Origin: Streptomyces sp. L2 | GTDB lineage: Bacteria; Actinomycetota; Actinomycetes; Streptomycetales; Streptomycetaceae | Length of the DNA: 64,000 nucleotides | Assembly (NCBI RefSeq): GCF_004124325.1 | Contig: NZ_QBDT01000001.1 | Coordinates: 7,254,001 to 7,318,000, forward strand | Direction of reading: 5' to 3' | Part shown: positions 40,142 to 49,600 of the stretch, one piece after another | Position numbering within the stretch: the stretch's first letter is position 1 | Layout of the letters: each line of letters starts with the position of its first letter | Made by a program: the position numbers and the translations under genes | The notes under the pieces: generated by a model | Told to the model about the DNA's origin: nothing | Databases searched by the model: none | Seen by the model: only the letters and a program-made list of their open reading frames with translations

Positions 40142-41236
40142 TCAGTACCGCAGTACGGCCGCCATGCCGTCCGCGTCGTCGAGGGTGCCGTCGGGGACGA
40201 AGCGGACGTCGGCGCCGGTCTCCAGGCACTGCTCGACGATCTCGTCCACGATGTCCTCGCGGCCGTCCAGGTCACCGGGCTCGGCCGGGACCAGGTGGTC
40301 GCCCTGGTCGCGGACGGTCGCCTTGTAGTTCTCCTCGACCGCGAGCAGCCGGACGCGGCCCTCCTGGGCGCTCTGCCACAGCTCGTCCAGCCCGGCCGCG
40401 AAGGTCCGCCGCCCCCGTGCGGAGGTCAGGTCCGACATCACGGACGTGGTGTCCTTGCGGGCCTCCGCCTCCAGCACCGGCCGCAGCGCCTGCCACACGG
40501 CCTCGGGACCGGCGTGCGCCAGCCCGCCGTGCCGCACGAGGACCGCCGAACCGGCGACGGTGCCCGCCTCGCCCAGCAGGGACAGCGCCGCGTCCTCACC
40601 GGTGACGTACAGCGGGCGCGGCTCCTCGCGCAGCACCGCGCTCATCGCCGTGTCGGCCTCCCGCAGGAACTGCCGCGTGCCCTCGTCGCGGAAGGTGCTC
40701 GGCAGATCCCCGATGCGCTGCTGGCGCTCCGCGTCGAAGTTCGGCTGCGAGCGGGTGAGCGGGAAGCCCCCCGAGCGCTGCTCCACGACCCGGTCGACGC
40801 CGCCGCTCCACAGCGTCACGCGGTCCGCGGAGACCGACAGCACCCAGAAGGGCTTCTCGGCGGCCTGCGCGGAGACCAGGTTGCGGGTGAGGAACGTGTC
40901 GGAGAGGACGACGCGCGCGGGCACCGTACGGGCCAGGGACCACACCTGGTGCTCGCCCGGTGCGGCGAAGATCACAAGACCGTCCTCGGCGTGGACCAGA
41001 TCCACCTCCGCCAGCGCCCGGTCGAGCTGCTCGGCCACCTCGGTACGACGCTCCCGGGTGACCGCGGGATCGGATTCCAGCCGCTTCTTGGCCTCGGCCA
41101 CCATGTTGCGCAGCCGGACCGGATCCTGGCCGCTGTCCGGCTCGCGGCGGTGGGTCGGGGTCAGCACGGACACCGCCGGGTAGGGACGCGGGCGCCGCAG
41201 CTCGGCGAGGGTCGCGGGACTCAGTGCGTGCTCCAT
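40142..41236 (-). CDS. BaeRF family protein (bacterial archaeo-eukaryotic release-factor-like, type 3)
   Basis: A 364-residue protein of the BaeRF group, which resembles eRF1 domain 2-3. Visible are VSVLTPTHRREPDSGQDPVR at the N-terminus, ALAEVDLVHAEDGLVIFAAP, GGFPLTRSQPNFDAERQQRI, and a C-terminal RVRLLAVEENYKATVRDQGD to ETGADVRFVPDGTLDDADG. The family may act on stalled or hibernating ribosomes; this is proposed, not shown. A 14-bp direct repeat (40124-40137 and 40146-40159) duplicates the sequence of its last codons just past the stop. Confidence 0.75.
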   Translation of the reverse strand: MEHALSPATLAELRRPRPYPAVSVLTPTHRREPDSGQDPVRLRNMVAEAKKRLESDPAVTRERRTEVAEQLDRALAEVDLVHAEDGLVIFAAPGEHQVWSLARTVPARVVLSDTFLTRNLVSAQAAEKPFWVLSVSADRVTLWSGGVDRVVEQRSGGFPLTRSQPNFDAERQQRIGDLPSTFRDEGTRQFLREADTAMSAVLREEPRPLYVTGEDAALSLLGEAGTVAGSAVLVRHGGLAHAGPEAVWQALRPVLEAEARKDTTSVMSDLTSARGRRTFAAGLDELWQSAQEGRVRLLAVEENYKATVRDQGDHLVPAEPGDLDGREDIVDEIVEQCLETGADVRFVPDGTLDDADGMAAVLRY

Positions 41237-41599
41237 GACAGCACGATAGAGCGGATCGGCGGGTCCGGCATTCGGGGCGAAAGCCCCCGCTCCGGTGGCT
41301 TCCGTTCACCGCGATGTCACACACCGTCAGCTTCGTCAAGTCCGTTGGACACGAAGCGTTTACACCCGTTCGGCATGTCGATCAAACAGACTTGCTATGG
41401 TGCTACGCGTCGGTAGCAAACCGCAGCGGGGGGATCACGGGGAGTTGTCCGAGCGACGGCTCCCGGGGGCAGGGGACCGAGTCCGACAGCCTGGCAACGG
41501 GGCCGGGTGGGGCTGTCTCCACGCGTCCTGCGACGCGTTCTCGCACCACGTCCTCCTCGTCCTCCTCGCCCACCTACGCAGACAGGTGAGAGTCTTCAC
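41237..41599 (+). promoter_or_regulatory. Long upstream region of the FAAL-PKS cluster
   Basis: A 363-bp gap between the divergent BaeRF gene and the FAAL gene. It is distinctly less G+C-rich around 41320-41410, where TTGCTATGG (41392-41400) could be a -10 region. I see no definite operator. This is the main candidate for cluster-level transcriptional control. Confidence 0.5.
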
Positions 41600-43324
41600 A
41601 TGGCACGTTCCCTGGTCGATTTACTGACCGCGCACGCCTCGAACCATCCTGACCGGACCGCCTACCGCCACCTCGTCACCGGCGACTGCGACGGAGAGAT
41701 CCGGGAACTCACCTACGGCCGGCTGGCCACCCGTTCCCGGGCCGTCGCCGCCTGGCTGCAGGAACGAGGACTGGCCGGCGCGCGCGCCATGCTGCTCTAC
41801 CCACCCGGCCTCGACTTCATCTGCGGCTACCTCGGCTGCCTCTCGGCCGGCGTCGTCGCCGTACCGGGCGTGCCCCCGCAGGGCCGCGCCCAGAACCACC
41901 GCGCGCTGACCCGGATGCGGCGCCTCCTGGCCGACTCGGACGCCAAGGTCGTCCTCGGCGGCCGCGAGGTGATCGCCGCGCTGGACGGCATGGCCGAGCA
42001 CCTGCCCGAACTCGACGGGATCGCCCGCGTCGCCACCGAGGACATACCCGACGCGGCGGCCACCGGCTGGCGCGAACCGGAACTCGCCCCCGACGCCCCC
42101 GCGTTCCTCCAGTACACCTCCGGGTCCACCGCGGCCCCGCGCGGTGTCGTGGTCACCCACCAGAACCTCCTGGACAACGAGCGCGTCATCACCGAGCGCA
42201 TGGGCCACACACCCGAGGCGATCGCCGCGCACGGCAACGAGATGTTCGTCAGCTGGCTCCCCGTCTACCACGACATGGGGCTCATCGGACCGGTCCTGAA
42301 CACCGTCCACCTGGGCGTCACCGCGACCCTCTTCTCCCCGCTGCACTTCCTCCAGCAGCCCGCCCGCTGGCTGAAGGCCGTCAGCCGCTACCGCCCGCAC
42401 ACCAGCGGCGGACCCAACTTCGCCTACGAACTGTGCCTCAGGCACGCCACCCCGGACCTCCTCGACGGCCTCGACCTCGGCTCGTGGAAGGTCGCCTTCA
42501 ACGGCGCCGAGCCGGTCCGCGCCGCCACCCTGCGCCGCTTCGCCGACACCTTCGCCCCGGCCGGCTTCCGGCGCGAGGCCCTCTACCCCTGCTACGGCCT
42601 GGCCGAGGCCACCCTCATGGTCACCGGCGGGTCCGTCGACAGCCCGCCGACGCTGCTCGCCGCCGCCGACGGAGCACCGAACGCCGGCGAGGCGGACGCC
42701 GCCGCCGTCGGCTGCGGCCGGCCCGGCCCCGGCGTGACCGTGGCGATCGCGCACCCCGAACGGCAGGAGGAACTGCCCGAGGGCGAGGTCGGCGAGATCT
42801 GGGTCGGCGGAGCGAGCGTCGCCAAGGGCTACTGGCGCAACGCCCTCGCCACCCGCGAGACGTTCCGCGCCCGACTCCCTGGATACGAGGGGAGGTTCCT
42901 GCGCACCGGAGACCTCGGATTCCTGCGCGACGGCGAGCTGTACGTCACCGGCCGGCTGAAGGACCTCATCGTCATCGACGGCCGCAACCACTACCCGCAG
43001 GACCTCGAACTGACCGCGGAACTCTCCCACCCGGCGCTGCGCCCCGGCTGCACCGCAGCCTTCTCCGTGGACGCCGGAGCCGACGGCGAACAACCGGTCG
43101 TCGTCGCCGAGATCGCCCCGGACACGGCCGGTGAGGCGGAGAAGATCACCGACATGATCCGCGGCACCGTCGGCGAGTCCCACGGCCTGTCCGTCCGCGA
43201 CGTCGTCCTGGTCCAGCCGGGCACGATCCCCAAGACGTCCAGCGGCAAGATCCAGCGCGGGGCCACCCGCACGGCGTACCTGGACGGCAGCCTGGCCAGG
43301 GTGAGCGAGCCCGCCGTGGGGTGA
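41600..43324 (+). CDS. Fatty acyl-AMP ligase (FAAL), TTA codon at position 8
   Basis: A 574-residue adenylating enzyme of the FAAL branch. LTYGRLATRSRAVAAWLQER starts the domain, LQYTSGSTAAPRGVVVTHQN is the P-loop, WLPVYHDMGLIGPVLNTVHL and the SGGPNFAYELCLRHATPDLL block are typical of FAALs that load ACPs, FLRTGDLGFLRDGELYVTGR is the hinge, and IPKTSSGKIQRGATRTAYLD carries the catalytic lysine. It would adenylate a fatty acid and pass it to the N-terminal ACP of the following PKS. ATG 41600 follows AGGTGAGAG. Codon 8 is TTA (41621-41623), which makes bldA tRNA a likely switch for the whole pathway. Confidence 0.9.
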   Translation: MARSLVDLLTAHASNHPDRTAYRHLVTGDCDGEIRELTYGRLATRSRAVAAWLQERGLAGARAMLLYPPGLDFICGYLGCLSAGVVAVPGVPPQGRAQNHRALTRMRRLLADSDAKVVLGGREVIAALDGMAEHLPELDGIARVATEDIPDAAATGWREPELAPDAPAFLQYTSGSTAAPRGVVVTHQNLLDNERVITERMGHTPEAIAAHGNEMFVSWLPVYHDMGLIGPVLNTVHLGVTATLFSPLHFLQQPARWLKAVSRYRPHTSGGPNFAYELCLRHATPDLLDGLDLGSWKVAFNGAEPVRAATLRRFADTFAPAGFRREALYPCYGLAEATLMVTGGSVDSPPTLLAAADGAPNAGEADAAAVGCGRPGPGVTVAIAHPERQEELPEGEVGEIWVGGASVAKGYWRNALATRETFRARLPGYEGRFLRTGDLGFLRDGELYVTGRLKDLIVIDGRNHYPQDLELTAELSHPALRPGCTAAFSVDAGADGEQPVVVAEIAPDTAGEAEKITDMIRGTVGESHGLSVRDVVLVQPGTIPKTSSGKIQRGATRTAYLDGSLARVSEPAVG

Positions 43325-43353
43325 CGGCGTCGGCGTTGGGCGGTGCCGGCGCC

Positions 43354-43366
43354 GGGGGGGGGGGGG
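43354..43366 (+). repeat. G13 homopolymer between FAAL and PKS genes
   Basis: Thirteen consecutive G residues lie 30 bp after the FAAL stop and 250 bp before the PKS start. Such a run is prone to slippage and to sequencing miscounts. Confidence 0.9.
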
Positions 43367-43616
43367 CGGCCGGGCGGCCACGGCACAGGAGGCCGTGCCG
43401 CCCCGCCGACCGGCCCGGGCCCTGTCACGTACCGGGTGCGTCGTCCGTTGGCGCCGAAGGCCGGACCAGGCCGCCCGCCCGCCCGACCGCCCCGCGCCCG
43501 CGTCCCGTCGTACGGCCGTCAACTCCGCCGTACACCCTTCTCCTCCCCGTACGGCGCCGCTGCCGCCGCCGCTACGGCCGCCCGTCCGAGCCCGAGTTCA
43601 CGAGGACACCTGACCC

Positions 43617-46600
43617 ATGCCCGAGAACGAGTCCCCGAAGCATGTCTCCGAGCCGTCCCTGACGACCTCCGAGGGCGTCCGGGACTGGCTGGCGTCGGCC
43701 GTCGCCGAGGCGGCCGGAATCGCCCCGGACACCGTCGACCCCGACCGCCCGCTCGCCGAATTCGGGCTGGGCTCCCGGCATCTGGTCACCCTGGCCGCCG
43801 AACTCGCCGCCCGGACCGGCCTGCCGCTGGAACCGTCGCTCGTCTTCAACCACCCGACGATCGCCGAGGTGGCCGGGGCCGTCTTCGCGCGGTCCGCGGC
43901 CCCGGTGCCGTCCGGCGCGGGCCGGCCGGCACCCGCCCGGCCCGACGACGACGTGGCGGTCATCTCCATGGCCTGCCGCTTCCCCGGCGGCGCCGACGAG
44001 CCCGAGGCGCTGTGGCGCCTGCTGACGGCCGGCCGGGACGCCATCACCGAGGTACCCCCCGGCCGCTGGAACACCAGCGGACTCCTCGATCCCGATCCCG
44101 AGGCCGCCGGCAAGGCGTACACCCTGCGCGGTGGCTTCCTCGACGGCGGCATCGACCGCTTCGACGCGGCCTTCTTCGGGATATCCCCGCGCGAGGCCGC
44201 CGCCATGGACCCCCAGCAGCGACTCCTGCTGGAGACAGGCTGGGAGACGATCGAACGCGCCGGGATCGTCCCGGAGTCCCTGAACGGCAGTTCCACCGGC
44301 GTCTACGTCGGCCTGTACGACAGCGGATACCTCGCGTCCGCTCCGCTGGAGCAGCTCGACGGGCACGTCGGCACCGGCTCGGCGGCCGCGGTGGCCTCCG
44401 GACGCCTCTCCTACGCCCTCGGCCTGCGGGGCCCCGCGGTGACCGTCGACACCGCCTGCTCGTCCTCCCTGGTCGCCCTGCACCTCGCGGCGCGCGCACT
44501 GGCGGGCGGGGAGTGCGACCTGGCGCTGGCCGGCGGCGCCACCCTCATGGTCACCCCGCGCGGGCACGTCGAGTTCAGCAGGCTGCGCGGGCTGTCCCCG
44601 TCGGGCCGGTGCAGCCCCTTCTCGGCGGACGCGGACGGCGTCGTCTGGGCCGAGGGCTGCGGCCTGGTCCTGCTCAAGCGGCTCGCCGACGCCCGCCGGG
44701 ACGGCGACCGGATCCTGGCCGTCGTCAAGGGCTCCGCGATCAACCAGGACGGCCGCAGCCAGGGTCTTTCCGCCCCCAACGGGCCCGCCCAGGAACGGGT
44801 GCTGCGCGCGGCCCTGGACACCGCCGGCCTCTCGCCGCACGACCTGGACCACGTCGAGGCACACGGCACGGGTACCCGGCTCGGTGACCCCATCGAACTC
44901 CGCGCCCTCGCGGACGTGTTCGGGCCCGGCCGGGCCGCCGACAGTCCCCTCGGCATCGCCTCCCTCAAGTCCGCCATCGGCCACGCCCAGGCGGCGGCGG
45001 GCATCGCCGGTGTCATCAAGACCGTCCTCGCCCTCGGCCACGAACACCTGCCGCCCTCCCTGCACGCCGAACGCCTCACCGACCACATCGACTGGACCGG
45101 CAGCGGCCTGCACGTCCTCACCACCGGCCGCCCCTGGCCCCGCGACCCCGGCCGCGTACGCCGGGCCGGCGTCAGCGCCTTCGGCATCAGCGGCACGAAC
45201 GCCCACGTGATCCTGGAGGAGGCCCCACCGGAAGACACTCCGGGCCCCCGGGCGGGCGACTCCTCGGAGGCCCCGGCCGGCGATGCCCCGCACGCCGGGG
45301 GAGAAGACGCTCTGGACGCCCGGGCCGAGGGCGCCCTGGAGGCCCTGGCCGAAGACTCCTCGCACACCTCCGCCGGTGATGCTCCGCACGCGTCCGCCGG
45401 CGACGCTGCGCACGCCAGTGCCGAACACACCCCGGTCGCCCCGGCCGAAGACTCCCCGCGCGCCCGCGCTGGCGACACCGCGCACGCAAGCGCCTCCGCC
45501 GCCGCCCCCGCCCCCACCCTCTTCCCCCTCTCCGCCCGCAGCCTCTCCTCCCTCCGTGCCCAGGCGGCACGGCTGGCCGGTGCCCTCGAAGGGCGGCCCG
45601 AGTTGCCGCCGGCCGCCGTCTCGGCGACCCTCGCCCACCACCGCACCCACTTCGACCACCGGGCCGTCGTCCAAGCGGCCGACCGGGACGGGCTCCTCGG
45701 TGCTCTGCGTGCCCTCGCCGACGGCCGGCCGGAGCCGGAGACGACGGTCGGGCCCGAGCGGGCCGCGCCCGGCGGCAAGCTGGCGTTCGTCTTCCCCGGG
45801 CAGGGCGCCCAGTGGAGCGGCATGGCCCGTGACCTGCTCGACCGGGACCCCGTCTTCGCCGACGAACTCGACCGTTGCGACGCCGCCCTGCGCCCCTTCA
45901 CCGAATGGTCGGTGGCGGCGGTGCTGCGGGGCGACGCCGGCGCGCCCTCCCTGGACCGGGTGGACGTCGTCCAGCCCGTGCTGTTCGCCGTGATGGTGTC
46001 GCTGGCCGCGGTCTGGCGCGCCCGCGGCGTCCGCCCGGAAGCGGTGCTCGGGCACAGTCAGGGCGAGGTCGCCGCGGCCTGCGTCGCGGGCGCGCTCAGC
46101 CTCAACGACGCCGCCGCCGTGGTCGCCCTGCGCAGCCAGGCACTGACCGGCCTGTCCGGGAGCGGGACCATGGCCCTGATCGCGCTCCCCGAGACCGAGC
46201 TGCGGGCAGCGCTCGCCGAGCACGGCGACACGATCTCCGTCGCGGCCGTCAACAGCGGCCGCGCCACGGTCGTCGCCGGCGCCGTACAACCGCTCCAGGC
46301 TCTGCTGGACGGCCTCGAAGCGCGCGGGGTCTTCGTCCGCCGCCTCGACGTCGACTACGCCTCCCACAGCGCCCAGGTGGAACCGGTCCGGGCCGGCCTC
46401 CTCGACGACCTCGACGGCGTCCTCACCTGCCCCACCGACATCACCTGGTACTCCACGGTCACCACCGAACCCGTCACCGGCGAACTGGCTGCCGACTACT
46501 GGTACACCAACCTCCGCGAAACCGTCCGCTTCGCGCCCACCGTCGAACGCATGCTCGCCGACGGCTACCGCCACTTCGTCGAACTGAGCCCGCACCCCTC

Positions 46601-49600
46601 GCTGCTGACCGCCCTGGGCACGGTCGGCGAGGACACTGGGCACGACCTGACCGCCGTAGGCTCACTGCGCCGTGCCGAGGACGGTCCCGCCTGCCTGGAC
46701 CGGGGCGCTGCCGAACTCCACGTCCACGGACGCCGGATCGACTGGCGCCGCACGGTCCCCGCCGGCGAGCGGGCCGACCTGCCCACCTACGCGTGGGACC
46801 CCGAGCGGCACTGGACCGAACCCGAGACCACCGGCGGCGGCACCGCCCTGTTCGACCGCGCCGGCCACCCGCTCCTCGGCATCCAGCTCCAGTCCGCCGA
46901 CGAGACCCGCTGGACCTTCCGCGGCGAGTGGTCCCCGGCCACCGCGGACTGGCTGCCCGACCACACCGTCTTCGGCCGCACCGTCGTCTCCGGCACCACA
47001 CTGCTGGAGCTGTGCCGCGCCGCCCTCGACGTGGCCCGCCCCGACCACCCGGCCGACGTCACCGGCCTGCTCCTGCTCAGCCCCCTCGTGCTGCCCGCCT
47101 CCGGCACGGTCGAGGTGTCCGTCGAGGTCGTCACGGCCGGCGCCGCGCCCGAGATCACCGTGCACAGCCGCCCGCGCGGCCACGACACCACCGGCTGGAC
47201 CCTGCACGCCACCGCCTCCGCCGCCGACTCCCTGCCGCTCCCCGCCGACCCGCCCCCTGCCTGGCCCGAGACCGCCGAAGAGGCCTGGGCGGCCCGGACG
47301 TACGACCGCCTCGCCGACCTCGGACTCGGCTACGGCCCCGCCTTCCAGGGCGTCCGGTCGGCGGTCAGGACCGGCGACGGCGAACTCCTCGCCCGCCTCG
47401 CCCTGCCGGCCGCCGCACGGGACTCCGCCGACCCCTACCCGCTGCACCCGGCCCTCCTGGACGCCGCCCTCCATGTGACCGCCGCCCTCGGAGAGGGCGA
47501 CGGGCGCGTGCTGCTGCCCGTCGCCGTGGGCCGCTGCGCCCTCCCGCCCGGCGCCACCGGCGAGCTGACCGCCCGGGTGCGCCGCACCGGCGGCACCGCC
47601 ACCGACGTGACGCTCGACGTGACCCTGTGGGACACCGACGGCCTCCCCGCCGGACACCTCGCGGACGTACGCCTGCGCGCCGCCGACCCGGCCGACCTGG
47701 ACACCGGCACGGAGAACGCCCGGCACCTGTACGAGATCGCCTGGACCGCCGTGACCGGGACGCCCCCGCCCGCGAGCCGGGTGCGGTGGACCGTCACGGG
47801 CGACCCGGGGACGGAGGCCGCACTGCGCGGCCCGCACGAGGAACCGGGCGACAGCGCCTCCGGCGCCGACATCGCCGTACGCTTCTGGCCGCGGCCCGAG
47901 CCGGACGCGGCGCCGGCGGCCGCGGCCCACGCGCTGGCCGCCACCGCCCTGGCCGAACTGCAGGATCTGATCGCCCTCCCCGCCGAGCAGGCTCCCGACC
48001 GGACGGTCTGGGTGACGCGCGGCGCGGTCGCCGCGGCCGACGGGGACCCCGTGGCCGGGTACGCCCAGTCGGTGCTGTGGGGACTGGCCCGCAGCGCCCG
48101 CGCCGAACACCCCGGCCTCGGCCTGACGCTGCTCGACCTCGACGACAGTGACCCGGCACCCGCCCTCACCGCCGCCCTCGGGCTCCCCGACGAACCCGAA
48201 CTCGCCGTACGCGAAGCCGGCTTGCTCGCGCCCCGGCTCGTCCGCGCCCGCCCCGCCGGCAGCAGCCCCGACCCCGTTCCGGCCGAGGGGACCGTACTGA
48301 TCACGGGCGGCCTGGGGGCCGTCGGCCGGCACATCGCGCGTCTCCTCGCCCAACACGGCGTGCCGAGGCTTCTGTTGACCGCGCGCCGGGGACCGGAGGA
48401 CCCCCGCGCCGGGGACACCCTCGCCCAACTGGCCGTGCTCGGCGCGGCGGCCGAGGTCGTCGCCTGTGACGTCACCGACGCCCACGCCGTCGCAGGCGTG
48501 CTGGCCCGGGCCGGCGACAGCCTGCGCGGTGTGGTGCACTGCGCCGGAATCCTGGACGACGGGGTCGTCGCCGAGCTGACCCCCGAGCGGCTGGCCCGGG
48601 TCCTGGCGCCCAAGGTCGACGGCGCCGCCCACCTCCACCGGCTCACCGCCGGCACCCCGCTGGACCTGTTCCTGCTGGTGTCCTCGGCCGCCGGGGTCGT
48701 CGGCAACGCCGGCCAGGGCAACTACGCGGCCGCCAACGTCTTCCTCGACCAACTCGCCCAGCACCGGCGAGCCCTGGGCCTGCCCGGCAGCTCCGTCTCC
48801 TACGGCGCCTGGGCCGGTGAGGGCCTCGCCGCGGCCCACGCCGACCTCGACCGGATGGCCCGCCTCGGCCACCGCGCCCTCACGCCCGAGCAGGGCCGCG
48901 ACCTCACCCTGCTGAGCCTGCGCCGCGACGCCCCGCACCTCGTCGCCTGGTCCCTCGACCTGCCCCGGCTGCGCCGAACCGACGCCGCCGGAACCGCCCT
49001 GTGGCGCTCCCTGCTGCCCCCGCCCCGCACCGGCCGGAACGCCGGGGACGCCCTCGCGGACCGCCTCGCCCGGCTGCCCGAGCCGGAACGCGCCGCCCGC
49101 GTCCTCGCCCTCGTCCGCGACGAGGTCGCCCGCGCCCTCGGCCTGCGCTCCGCCGAGTCGGTGCGCCCCGACCAGCCGCTGCGCGACCTCGGCATGGACT
49201 CCGTCACCGCCGTCGAACTCCGCAACCGCATCGGCACCCGCCTGGGCACCCGGCTCCCCGCCACCCTCCTCTTCGACCACCCCACCGCCGACCGGCTGGC
49301 CACTCACCTCCTCACCCACGTGTTCGACACACCCGCACCCCGGCAGGAGCCCCGAACGGCCACCCCGGCGCCCGGCGCCGACGAGCCCGTCGCCGTCGTC
49401 GGCATGGCCTGCCGGCTGCCCGGCGGCGTCACCGACCCCGACGGCCTGTGGCGGCTCCTCGACGAGGGCCGCGACGCCGTCGGCCCCTTCCCCGCCGCCC
49501 GCTGGGACGTGGCCGCGCTCTACGACCCCGACCCCGACGCCCCCGGCAAGTCCTACGCCCGCGAAGGCGGCTTCCTGGACGACATCGACTCCTTCGACGC

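Noticed and set aside
41320..41400. Possible SARP-type heptamer repeats before the FAAL gene
   Set aside because: I could not find two matching repeats at 11- or 22-bp spacing, so no operator is claimed.
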